From contig OY282457.1 in assembly GCA_958296235.1 (NCBI GenBank), positions 885,769-949,768 on the forward strand: a stretch of 64,000 nucleotides of DNA, in the 5' to 3' direction. The notes below the pieces were generated by a model, which had not been told where the DNA came from, did no database searches, and saw nothing but the letters and a program-made list of their open reading frames with translations. Below, in pieces: positions 53,001 to 60,290 of this stretch (its first letter is position 1; the number at the start of each line of letters is the position of its first letter). The translations under genes were made by a program, and so were the position numbers. This stretch comes from an uncultured Candidatus Binatia bacterium. Lineage in GTDB: Bacteria > Desulfobacterota > Binatia > Bin18.

Positions 53001-54121
53001 ACCTGGGCGACGCTATCCCCGAGCAGATTATTGCGCGCGGTCTCTGACAGCGGCGCGACCAGCTCTTCCAATTCTTCCATATAGTTGCCCGGATGATCGA
53101 AGTGGGGGTAATCGGTCGCCCAGAAGAAACGATCGTTGCCCACATACTCAATGATATGCGCGAGCGCCCGTTCGTCCGGGTCACCGGAAATCCAGCACTG
53201 GCGCTTAAAATAGACGCTCGGTTTTTCCTTGAGCGGCACGCTATCGCCCAGGCTGGTTTCATACGTCGTATCCATCCGGTCCAGCGCTGCGCCGATCCAT
53301 CCCGCACCAGACTCAAGCAGGATGATCTTGATCTGGGGAAACCGATCAAACAGCCCCCATTGGAACATGCCGTAGAGCGCCTGCTGGGGTCCCTGCATCC
53401 CGAGCGCGTTTTGCATCCAGCGCGCGCGCTTCATGCCTTCAAAACGCTGATAGGTCCGAATCTTGGGATGCTCGGCCATGGGATGGATGGCGACCGGCAC
53501 GGCAAGCTCTTGGGCTTTTGCCCAAAAGATATCGTGGTCGGGATGCGCATGCGGGATACGGGAGAGCGTATAGGGCGCGAGAAAAGCGCCGTGGGCGCCG
53601 GCGCGCACGGAGCGTTCCAGTTCGGCCGCGGCGGCTGCCGGGTCAGCCAGCGAAATATGGGCAATGGCAATCAAGCGCCCGTCCGAGTCGGAACAGAAAT
53701 CACAGATCCAGCGGTTGTACGCCTTGGCATACGCCAGGGACAGGTCTGCTTCATCGAGCTCGCACTCCCAGGTGAGACCCAAGCTGGGATAGAGAATGGC
53801 TTTGGCAATGCCTTCTTGATCCAGGAGCGCTACGCGCTCTTTGGGGTCCATGGACCCAAAGGGAGCGCTGCCGGGATAGGCTTGCTCCATCATCCGTTCA
53901 ATTTCCTTGGTCCCCTTGCCCATGCCGCCCAGACCGGTCAGGACGCGCACGTCAAAAAAACGGGACGGCTTACCGTTCATTTCCAGGACTTCCCGTCCCT
54001 CAAGCGTCCGAATACGGAGCGCCCGGTCCCGATAGGCGGGATCGATATACCGCTCCCAGGCGTCCGCCGGTTCAAGAATGTGGCCGTCCGCGTCAATAAT
54101 ATTGTCATAGTCGAGCGCCAT
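52988..54121 (-). CDS. Amidohydrolase 2 family (TIM-barrel) metal-dependent hydrolase
   Basis: A 377-residue protein of the amidohydrolase-2 family. The N-terminal metal motif is DADGHILEP (D-x-D-x-H form), followed by barrel strands AILYPSLGLTWE, AHGAFLAPYT, PVAIHPMAEHPKI (central His) and the late FFWATDYPHFDHPGNYM (Asp/His). Relatives include decarboxylases and hydrolases of aromatic acids. The substrate is open. GCAGGAGG lies 9 bases upstream of the ATG; a short upstream frame overlaps this start. Confidence 0.88.
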   Translation of the reverse strand: MALDYDNIIDADGHILEPADAWERYIDPAYRDRALRIRTLEGREVLEMNGKPSRFFDVRVLTGLGGMGKGTKEIERMMEQAYPGSAPFGSMDPKERVALLDQEGIAKAILYPSLGLTWECELDEADLSLAYAKAYNRWICDFCSDSDGRLIAIAHISLADPAAAAAELERSVRAGAHGAFLAPYTLSRIPHAHPDHDIFWAKAQELAVPVAIHPMAEHPKIRTYQRFEGMKRARWMQNALGMQGPQQALYGMFQWGLFDRFPQIKIILLESGAGWIGAALDRMDTTYETSLGDSVPLKEKPSVYFKRQCWISGDPDERALAHIIEYVGNDRFFWATDYPHFDHPGNYMEELEELVAPLSETARNNLLGDSVAQVYGI

Positions 54122-54245
54122 TGTGTTTTTTCCTCCTGCTTTGTTTCTCCTCCAACTCGTCTTCCGGGTTGGAGCGTTCCGCCTGCGGCATACAAAAGAC
54201 CATACCGTCTTGGACTTTTTTCATACCAATTTCCGACGGGTCCAT
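54105..54245 (-). CDS. Small unknown protein upstream of the amidohydrolase
   Basis: A 46-residue frame: MDPSEIGMKKVQDGMVFCMP then a charged tail (DELEEKQSRRKKHNG). GGGAGG lies 9-10 bases upstream of the ATG, and its stop overlaps the amidohydrolase start by 17 bases, which suggests translational coupling. In-frame upstream sequence is also coding-like but lacks a start. No family is recognised. Confidence 0.45.
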   Translation of the reverse strand: MDPSEIGMKKVQDGMVFCMPQAERSNPEDELEEKQSRRKKHNGARL

Positions 54246-54282
54246 CCACTCGGCCTCCCGCTTGAGGAGCGGCCTTCTCTTT

Positions 54283-55140
54283 TCAACCGTGATTATCCAT
54301 CCTTGCGCCCACTTTTATCTTGACACCCAGCGCATAGGCGTCCCGTTTGGGGAGCTGACATGCCTCGCTCACCGCGCGCGCAGCTTCTTTCAAGCTGACC
54401 CCGTCTGCCAAGAGCCGCTGCATCAGTTCTGCTGCGGATTGTTGAGGAGCGCCCTCCTCTTTCCCGTCCCAGCCCTCAACCACGAGCGCGACTTCACCTT
54501 TGACCGGCCGGTTGTGGAACGCGCTGAGCACGACGCTGACAGGTCCGCGCAGGATTTCCTCGAACTGTTTGGTCAGCTCCCGACCGACGACGACGCGCCG
54601 GTCTCCAAAAATCTGCTCAAGGTCAGCCAGGGTACGCAACAGACGGTGCGGAGATTCGTAAAAAATGAGGGGCCGCTCCTCATGGCAGAGCTCCCGTAAC
54701 GCCCTTTGGCGCTGCGCCGGCTTTGCCGGCAAAAATCCTTCAAAGGCAAAACGATCGGTTGGCAAACCGCCTACGCTCATCAACGCGGTCAGCATGGACG
54801 GGCCGGGGACCGGAACGATCGGGATGTCCACCTCAGCCGCACTCTTGACCAAACGATAGCCTGGGTCGGAGATACACGGGGTGCCGGCATCGCTGACCAG
54901 GGCCATATTTTTGCCCGCCAACAGGGTTTCGACGAGCGCTGGGGCTTTGGTTGATTCGCTATGATCGTGATAGCTCGTCAGCGGCGTCGCAATGTCGTAG
55001 TGCGTCAGGAGCTTCCGCGTGCGGCGCGTATCTTCTGCGGCAATCAGGTCAACGGTTTTGAGGATACGCAGCGCCCGGAGGGTGATGTCTTCCAGGTTGC
55101 CGATGGGCGTAGCGACTATGTACAAAGTGCCTGACGGCAT
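54283..55140 (-). CDS. rsmI: 16S rRNA 2'-O-methyltransferase RsmI
   Basis: A 285-residue SAM-dependent methyltransferase that modifies C1402 of 16S rRNA in the decoding site. Family marks: LYIVATPIGNLEDITLRALR, AAEDTRRTRKLLTHYDI, LVSDAGTPCISDPGYRLV and FEGFLPAKPAQRQRALREL. Length is normal. The C-terminus ends next to the gap with the small frame at 54105. Confidence 0.95.
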   Translation of the reverse strand: MPSGTLYIVATPIGNLEDITLRALRILKTVDLIAAEDTRRTRKLLTHYDIATPLTSYHDHSESTKAPALVETLLAGKNMALVSDAGTPCISDPGYRLVKSAAEVDIPIVPVPGPSMLTALMSVGGLPTDRFAFEGFLPAKPAQRQRALRELCHEERPLIFYESPHRLLRTLADLEQIFGDRRVVVGRELTKQFEEILRGPVSVVLSAFHNRPVKGEVALVVEGWDGKEEGAPQQSAAELMQRLLADGVSLKEAARAVSEACQLPKRDAYALGVKIKVGARMDNHG

Positions 55141-55200
55141 GGTGATAGAGAAGGGTGATAGAGATAGGTGATAGAGATAGGTGATAGAGATAGAGAGGGG
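55141..55200. repeat. Purine-rich GGTGATAGAGA tandem repeat
   Basis: Four to five diverged copies of a GATAGAGATAGGT-type unit. Its end (55186-55200) is an exact 15-base inverted match of 55557-55571 on the other side of the four-helix-bundle gene. Confidence 0.8.
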
Positions 55201-55226
55201 AATGGACTATTTGTTGAGAAGCCCGC

Positions 55227-55550
55227 TCAGCATTCTTGCGATCTCGTCACATTGGTTATACAACGCCGATGGTTAGCTTCGTTTATATAGCCTTGTGACC
55301 GCATAACAAACAGGAGGCTTACGACCTCATAAACGGAGCCCTTTGAGACGTTGTAAAAATATTTAGATTCTTTCTTTCCTTCTCGCCCCGTTCCTTCAGC
55401 AATATTTGTTGAGACAGAGAGAGAAGCTCTGCGTATCTGCTCTCCGAGAGAGTACTGATCGCTCTGGGCCAGGTTGCGCGAGAGAAGAGAGACTTTTTCG
55501 TATAAATCCACCGCCTTTTTCCATACCTCAAGCCTCTCAAACTTAAACAT
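55227..55550 (-). CDS. Four-helix-bundle (S23/IVP family) protein
   Basis: A 107-residue S23/four-helix-bundle protein. The family pattern is clear: FERLEVWKKAVDLYEKVSLL, EQIRRASLSVSTNIAEGTG and ESKYFYNVSKGSVYEVVSLL. Homologues are encoded in 23S rRNA intervening sequences and as accessory proteins of diversity-generating retroelements, and stand alone in many genomes. Function unknown, possibly nucleic-acid binding. GGGGAGGGTG lies just before the ATG at 55550. A 15-bp inverted repeat brackets the gene. Confidence 0.85.
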   Translation of the reverse strand: MFKFERLEVWKKAVDLYEKVSLLSRNLAQSDQYSLGEQIRRASLSVSTNIAEGTGREGKKESKYFYNVSKGSVYEVVSLLFVMRSQGYINEANHRRCITNVTRSQEC

Positions 55551-55556
55551 CACCCT

Positions 55557-55618
55557 CCCCTCTCTATCTCTCCTCCCTATCTCTCCTCTCTCCTCTCTAT
55601 CTCCCTTCTCCCCTCCCT
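55557..55618. repeat. Pyrimidine-rich repeat, inverted partner of 55141-55200
   Basis: Imperfect copies of CCTCTCTATCTCTC. The first 15 bases (55557-55571) are an exact inverted copy of 55186-55200, framing the S23/IVP gene like terminal repeats. Confidence 0.8.
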
Positions 55619-56439
55619 CACCGGCCCCAGTCGCGGGCGTACCGAAAATCACGATCAATCGTGCGCTGAGAGACCTTGGCAATGACCGGCAGGCGACGCT
55701 TGTACTGCGAGTGCATGATCCGGCGGGCAATCTGATCGATGAAGTCGGCCTGAAATCCCTCGACGAGCAATTCCTCACGGGAGTAGCGCTGGTCGACCAG
55801 CAGATACAACAGCTCATCAACCTCCTGATAGGAAAAGCCTAGCTCTTGCTCATCGGTCTGCCCCGCCCACAGGTCCGCGGAGGGCTGTTTGGTCACGACG
55901 GGCTCTGGGACCCCCACACAATCGGACAAGGCCCAGACCTGCGTCTTGTACAAATCGCCCAGAGGATTGATGGCTGAGGCCATATCGCCAAACAGCGTGC
56001 CATAGCCCAGCAGCAGTTCGGTTTTATTACTTGTGCCCAGCACGAGCGCATTCCAGCGGGCGGAGTGGTCATACAGAATAGTCATGCGCTCGCGGGCCAT
56101 TTTATTGCCGCGGCGCATATGATCGGCGTCGGGGAAGGCGGTGAAATACGCGTCCACCTGAGCTGAAATATCAACCGTGATCGACGCTATCCCGGTTGCG
56201 GCAATCACCAGGTCGGCGTGCTCTATGCTCTCTTTGCTCGATGTTGTATACGGCATTTTCACGGCGAGCACGTTGTCGGGTCCCAGGGCCGCAGCCGCCA
56301 AACACGCGCTGAGGGCAGAGTCCACCCCACCCGAGAGACCCACCACCACCCGTTTGAGGCCGACCTTATGGACTTCGTTGACGATGAAAGCAGACAAGAC
56401 CTGCCGGAGGAGGGCCGGATTGGTTGGAATACGACTCAT
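55618..56439 (-). CDS. nadE: NH3-dependent NAD+ synthetase
   Basis: A 273-residue NAD synthetase that amidates deamido-NAD. The ATP-pyrophosphatase loop is [37 protein letters not shown] and [18 protein letters not shown] are typical. It lacks an N-terminal glutaminase domain, so ammonia is the direct nitrogen source. The C-terminal [18 protein letters not shown] segment is also family-like. Confidence 0.95.
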   Translation of the reverse strand: MSRIPTNPALLRQVLSAFIVNEVHKVGLKRVVVGLSGGVDSALSACLAAAALGPDNVLAVKMPYTTSSKESIEHADLVIAATGIASITVDISAQVDAYFTAFPDADHMRRGNKMARERMTILYDHSARWNALVLGTSNKTELLLGYGTLFGDMASAINPLGDLYKTQVWALSDCVGVPEPVVTKQPSADLWAGQTDEQELGFSYQEVDELLYLLVDQRYSREELLVEGFQADFIDQIARRIMHSQYKRRLPVIAKVSQRTIDRDFRYARDWGR

Positions 56440-56513
56440 GGGTCACTCGTTTTTTTGTCACTCGCCTCACGGCCGGAGACAAAAAGGGCAGCCACTCTCC
56501 CGGGGGTGCCCAC

Positions 56514-57296
56514 TTAACCCATCAGCCCAGGGTTGGCTCCGCCGTCTATGGTGACATTCGCGCCGTGGATAAAGGCCGCGCGCGCGGAGGACAGAAACAG
56601 GATCAGGTCCGCGACTTCCTCTGCCTCGCCGACTCGGCCCAACGGGGTCATTTTGCGGAGGGTTTCTTCAGGGCTGCCGCTTCCCTGACTGGAGACGGCG
56701 GCAAACTTCTGGAGCCGTTCGGTCAGAATCGGGCCGGGATTGATGCCGACGACGCGCACCCCGTGCTGCGCCCCTTCGGCAGCCAGGGCTTTTGTAAAAT
56801 GGTTGAGCGCCGCATTGGCCGCGCCGCCGACCATGTAGTTGGCTATGGGACGCAGGCCGCCGGTTCCAATAATGTTCACGATAACGCCGCTGCTTTGCCG
56901 CTGCATATGGGGCAATACCTCACGCGCCATACGCACATAGCCAAAAAACTTGAGCGTCCAGTCCTCCGTCCAGTCCGCATCCGAGATGTCAAGAAACGGA
57001 CCGGGCCGGGCACTGCCGGCATTGTTCACCAGAATGTCGATCCGTCCGAATTCTTCCCGGCAGCGCGCCACCACGCTTTTGATCGCCTCGGCCTGGGTGA
57101 GGTCGGCCTGCATAGCGATGAGACGGCCACTCTCCGCACCCTGGGCAAGAGCGCGGGTCTCGTCCAGGGCCTCCGCGCCCCGAGCGCAAATCAGGACAGC
57201 CGCGCCTTCGGCGAGAAAACCGAGCGCAGCGGCCCGACCTATCCCTTTGCTGCCACCGGTCACGAGAACAACTTTGTTTTCGAGTTCGAGTTGCAT
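56514..57296 (-). CDS. Short-chain dehydrogenase/reductase with atypical active site
   Basis: A 260-residue SDR. The cofactor loop is VVLVTGGSKGIGRAAALGFL and the NNAGSARPG motif is present. The catalytic region reads NIIGTGGLRPIANYMVGGAA followed by NAALNHFTKAL; the usual YxxxK is replaced by YMVGG, so the canonical Lys is absent, as in some divergent SDR groups. Its redox function is therefore not assured. It follows the DUF35 gene by 8 bp and is probably cotranscribed. Confidence 0.83.
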   Translation of the reverse strand: MQLELENKVVLVTGGSKGIGRAAALGFLAEGAAVLICARGAEALDETRALAQGAESGRLIAMQADLTQAEAIKSVVARCREEFGRIDILVNNAGSARPGPFLDISDADWTEDWTLKFFGYVRMAREVLPHMQRQSSGVIVNIIGTGGLRPIANYMVGGAANAALNHFTKALAAEGAQHGVRVVGINPGPILTERLQKFAAVSSQGSGSPEETLRKMTPLGRVGEAEEVADLILFLSSARAAFIHGANVTIDGGANPGLMG

Positions 57297-57304
57297 GCGA
57301 CTCC

Positions 57305-57721
57305 CTACACCGGACGAAATTTCGGGATTTTAACCCCAGGTTCATGTTCGACAAAGACGACTTCGACCGGCATATCCATCCTGATCGCGTCATTATCAAT
57401 ATCGACCAGACTGGTCACCATAATGAGGTCGGCGTCTTCGTCCAATTGCACTTGCGCCACGTTATACGGCACCTTTTCATTCGCGGCCGGATGGACCGGG
57501 TGGACAATGATGGTCCACGAAAACACCTTGCCTCTACCGCTCATTTTTACCCATTCGTGTTCCAGAGCGTTGCAATGCGGACACATGGGCTTGGGCAACC
57601 AGCGAAACCGCTGACAGGCGGTGCAACGCTGCATCAACAGCTCAGCGCGATTGCAGCCATTCCAGAATTCTTCGTCGTCGATATGAGGCACCGGGCGAGG
57701 AAAATTTATTGCGTCAGCCAC
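57305..57721 (-). CDS. DUF35 zinc-ribbon / OB-fold protein (second copy)
   Basis: A 138-residue DUF35 protein. The zinc ribbon has two CxxC pairs (CTACQRFRWLPKPMCPHC) and the OB-fold continues GRGKVFSWTIIVHPVHPAAN to VFVEHEPGVKIPKFRPV. A GTG start with GGGGAGA upstream is preferred. Unlike the first DUF35 gene (10371), no thiolase gene is adjacent; instead an SDR follows, so the thiolase partner must lie elsewhere or the pair is different. Confidence 0.87.
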   Translation of the reverse strand: MADAINFPRPVPHIDDEEFWNGCNRAELLMQRCTACQRFRWLPKPMCPHCNALEHEWVKMSGRGKVFSWTIIVHPVHPAANEKVPYNVAQVQLDEDADLIMVTSLVDIDNDAIRMDMPVEVVFVEHEPGVKIPKFRPV

Positions 57722-57791
57722 ACTCAGGTCTCCCCTGTACTTGTACTGGTGCCTTTCCTTATCCCAGAACAGCCCTATTGAATAGAGGCAA

Positions 57792-58574
57792 TCAGCTTTG
57801 CGTGCCGTTCGAGAACCGGCCACTGCGTGTCAGGCCGGTCCGGCTCAATAAGGAACCGGCAAATGCCTCTCCAGTAATAACGCTCAGGTCAAACTGATCC
57901 ATAGAGCGCCCATACTGCTCCATCTGTTCGCGGACCGCGGCAAGCCCACCGGCGAGGTCAGGTCGATCAAGGGGAATCCAGCCGTCGCAGTATTCGGCAA
58001 TCCGCTTTGGCGTCCACTTCGAGTCCGCGCCCATTAAGATCGGCGGGCCACCCGCCTGCACCGGCTTGGGCCAGCACCAGATGGGATCAAAGTCAACAAA
58101 CTGCCCGTGAAATTCGGCCTCATCCCTGGTCCAGATTTCGCGGATGGCCAGCACGCGTTCGCGGGTCTGTTTCCAGCGATCCTTGAACGCTATCCCATGA
58201 TCGCCCATCTCTTCGGCGTTCCAGCCGGCGCCAATACCAAACAGGAAGCGGCCGTTGGACACCCGGTCCAGACAGGCCGTGCTCTTGGCCAGGTTCATGG
58301 GGTTGTGCTCCGGCACCAGACAGACCGAGGTTCCAATCTTGAGTGTGTGGGTCACAGCCGCGGCCGCGGTCAGGCCGACAAACGGATCATAGAACTCGCT
58401 GTAATACATGGGGAGTTCCCCGCCCAGCGGGAACGGCGTCTTGCGACTGGTGGGAATATGCGAGTGCTCTCCAAAGAACAGGGACTCAAAACCGTTCTCT
58501 TCCGCCCAGCGCGCGAGGTCTGCGGGTTGGATGCTGTAATGCGTTGGAATCGTTACCAGGCCAAAGTCTGCCAT
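57792..58574 (-). CDS. LLM-class flavin/F420-dependent oxidoreductase, C-terminus frameshifted
   Basis: A 260-residue luciferase-like oxidoreductase. ADFGLVTIPTHYSIQPADLA, IGTSVCLVPEHNPMNLAKST, DRVSNGRFLFGIGAGWNAEE and PILMGADSKWTPKRIAEYCD are typical of the F420-dependent TIGR03619-like group. The last 20 residues (GSLLSRTGLTRSGRFSNGTQ) look unlike the family. The next frame reads RFLIEPDRPDTQWPVLERHA then KLIASIQ up to 57775, a natural C-terminus. A single base lost at the AAA at 57861-57863 would explain this. Confidence 0.82.
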   Translation of the reverse strand: MADFGLVTIPTHYSIQPADLARWAEENGFESLFFGEHSHIPTSRKTPFPLGGELPMYYSEFYDPFVGLTAAAAVTHTLKIGTSVCLVPEHNPMNLAKSTACLDRVSNGRFLFGIGAGWNAEEMGDHGIAFKDRWKQTRERVLAIREIWTRDEAEFHGQFVDFDPIWCWPKPVQAGGPPILMGADSKWTPKRIAEYCDGWIPLDRPDLAGGLAAVREQMEQYGRSMDQFDLSVITGEAFAGSLLSRTGLTRSGRFSNGTQS

Positions 58575-58622
58575 ATGTCTCTCCCTTCTATTGACTTCCC
58601 TGCGTGAACCACGGGGCCTGCC

Positions 58623-58657
58623 AAAAAAAGAAAGGGGCGGCCGCGCGGTCGCCCCTT
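58623..58657 (-). terminator. Intrinsic terminator after the FmdB-like gene
   Basis: On the minus strand, an 11-bp stem with one G-U pair (58632-58642 with 58647-58657) is followed by a long T tract. It separates the FmdB-like gene from the LLM gene. Confidence 0.8.
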
Positions 58658-58676
58658 CAGTACGGTTGCCATCAAC

Positions 58677-59219
58677 TTAGTGCGCATGCGCCGGCTGCTT
58701 CTTGCGTTGCTTCCCCTGCCCGTGGCGGTGGGAAGGGACAGGGTCGGGCGCCGGCCCTTTTGCCTGCGCCTGACCGTGAAGTCGGAAGTTGGTGTCATGG
58801 CTATGCGCGTGTCCGTGGTCGTGATCGTGCCCATGCGTCGCCGGCGCATAGGCCGGCTGTTTGAGCCCGCGCTGTTTGCGGACTTCCTTGGCCTGCGTAA
58901 CCGAGTCGTCAAACGCGTTGCCCTTGCCCGCGGCGTGCGCGGCAAACCGTTTGACCGAATACTCATCCATGTGGCAGGACAGCGGGATTTGCGAATGCTG
59001 CATACACAAAGGCCGTGGGTCATGCGCGTTCTTGCGCGAGGCCGTCACCGGATCATAGGGTTCCCCGCTCACACCATGTGAGATAGCAAAAGAGGAGACG
59101 ATCCGGGGAGCCTTTCTGCCACAGTCCGGACAGGGTTTTTTCGTCTGCGCCTCGCCCAGGGAGCAGAGTTCTTCAAAAACGATGTCACACGGTGGGCAGT
59201 GGTATTCGTAGAGTGGCAT
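58677..59219 (-). CDS. FmdB-family zinc-ribbon protein with His-rich tail
   Basis: A 180-residue protein. The N-terminus is an FmdB-type zinc ribbon (MPLYEYHCPPCDIVFEELCS then KPCPDCGRKAPRIVSSFAIS). A middle block has further Cys (PLCMQHSQIPLSCHMDEYSV), and the C-terminal 50 residues are loaded with His and Asp (ATHGHDHDHGHAHSHDTNF). The tail looks like a metal-binding arm, for example for nickel, zinc or copper. FmdB family members are regulators or small metal proteins; this one's length and tail are unusual. It lies 15 bp after the MBL gene. Confidence 0.78.
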   Translation of the reverse strand: MPLYEYHCPPCDIVFEELCSLGEAQTKKPCPDCGRKAPRIVSSFAISHGVSGEPYDPVTASRKNAHDPRPLCMQHSQIPLSCHMDEYSVKRFAAHAAGKGNAFDDSVTQAKEVRKQRGLKQPAYAPATHGHDHDHGHAHSHDTNFRLHGQAQAKGPAPDPVPSHRHGQGKQRKKQPAHAH

Positions 59220-59234
59220 AATCGCACATCCTCG

Positions 59235-60020
59235 CTACTCAATCGCGGTGGGGGCGTGGGGCAGCTCATCCCAGTCTTCCGGGTCATGCGAGATCCAGAC
59301 TGTACACTCGTGCAGGTCCCGAATGGCCCGCAGGCGTTGGATGGATAACGACGAGGCCGCGGGGTCGGTGTCCAGCGGCATCCCGGACAGGGTGTTGAAT
59401 TGTTCGCGCAGATGGAGGGTATCGCCGACCAGGAGGATGGAACGATTGGGCAGACGCACATGCAGTGAGCTTTCCCCAGGGGTATGCCCCGGCGTTTTCA
59501 GCATATGCAGGCTGCCGTCCCCAAAAATGTCGAAGTCGCCGTTGAGTTCAAGCCACTGAAAGCCGCGCGTGGGAACAATATCCTTGAACACAAACACGTC
59601 GCGCAGGTGGGGCTCTGGCCAGTAGGCGTAGCGCAGCTCGTCCTGCATGATGATGAAGGTCGCGTTGGGGAAGGCGTGCATATAGCCCGTATGGTCGAGA
59701 TGCAGATGGGAGATCAGGACATACTTAATGTCCGACATCTTATAGCCGAGCGCCTGAATCTGCCGGTCGAGCAGCATCTCCTTGGGATACGAAACCTGAA
59801 GATGCTCGGCAAACGGCCCCCAGTGCGCGACCGGGTCATCCGCCACCGCGGGGTGACAGCCGGTGTCGAACAAGACCAGGCCCTTCTCATGTTCAATCAG
59901 ATAGGCCGGACAGGGTATGGTGACTAAATCCGGCGCGCCGCCGTGCATCAGCAGCGCTTGCGGAACAGTCAGTTCCGCGTTTGGCAATGCCCACATACGC
60001 CGCGCTTTTCCATCCGCCAT
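59235..60020 (-). CDS. MBL-fold metallo-hydrolase (lactonase-like)
   Basis: A 261-residue metallo-beta-lactamase-fold hydrolase. The zinc motif is SHLHLDHTGYM (HxHxDH), with GHTPGESSLHV and LLVGDTLHLREQF. It resembles N-acyl-homoserine lactonases of the AttM/AiiA type. Substrate unproven: lactonase, phosphodiesterase or thioesterase are open. GGAGGGTTTT lies before the ATG at 60020. FmdB-like gene follows 15 bp downstream. Confidence 0.82.
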   Translation of the reverse strand: MADGKARRMWALPNAELTVPQALLMHGGAPDLVTIPCPAYLIEHEKGLVLFDTGCHPAVADDPVAHWGPFAEHLQVSYPKEMLLDRQIQALGYKMSDIKYVLISHLHLDHTGYMHAFPNATFIIMQDELRYAYWPEPHLRDVFVFKDIVPTRGFQWLELNGDFDIFGDGSLHMLKTPGHTPGESSLHVRLPNRSILLVGDTLHLREQFNTLSGMPLDTDPAASSLSIQRLRAIRDLHECTVWISHDPEDWDELPHAPTAIE

Positions 60021-60140
60021 AAAACCCTCCTGTTTTGTGTCAGTGTTTCGTGACAGGCCCACTGAAATCGTTGATGCCCGCATCCTAGTCCACGCCCGTT
60101 CACCGTGTCAAACACATCATCCTCGACCACCTGCCTTAAA

Positions 60141-60257
60141 TTATTCGGTTGTCCCGTACTGACGTAGGAGGCTGGCGATTGCCGCGTAGCCCGCCTCTTC
60201 CGCCCAATAGCGTGCGGTCGCTTCGTCCTCATCTTGCGTATACGCCTTTTCAGCCAT
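60141..60257 (-). CDS. Short acidic protein, uncertain
   Basis: A 38-residue frame (AEKAYTQDEDEATARYWAEE then AGYAAIASLLRQYGTTE) with GGAAGGGAGAG 5-6 bases upstream of the ATG, lying between the acyl-CoA dehydrogenase and MBL genes on the same strand. Composition is protein-like, but no family is recognised. Confidence 0.4.
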   Translation of the reverse strand: MAEKAYTQDEDEATARYWAEEAGYAAIASLLRQYGTTE

Positions 60258-60290
60258 GTCTCTCCCTTCCGCTCTTCTCACGCCACCGTC

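Noticed and set aside
53093-54265. A 390-residue plus-strand open frame
   Set aside because: It is antisense to the amidohydrolase, which has clear family motifs on the minus strand; the plus frame is low-complexity with no motifs.
56424-57614. A 396-residue plus-strand open frame
   Set aside because: It covers the SDR gene on the opposite strand, which has an NAD-binding motif; the plus frame shows no family.
59235-60020. Firm call as a quorum-quenching AHL lactonase
   Set aside because: The HxHxDH motif is shared by many MBL hydrolases, so the substrate cannot be assigned from sequence.
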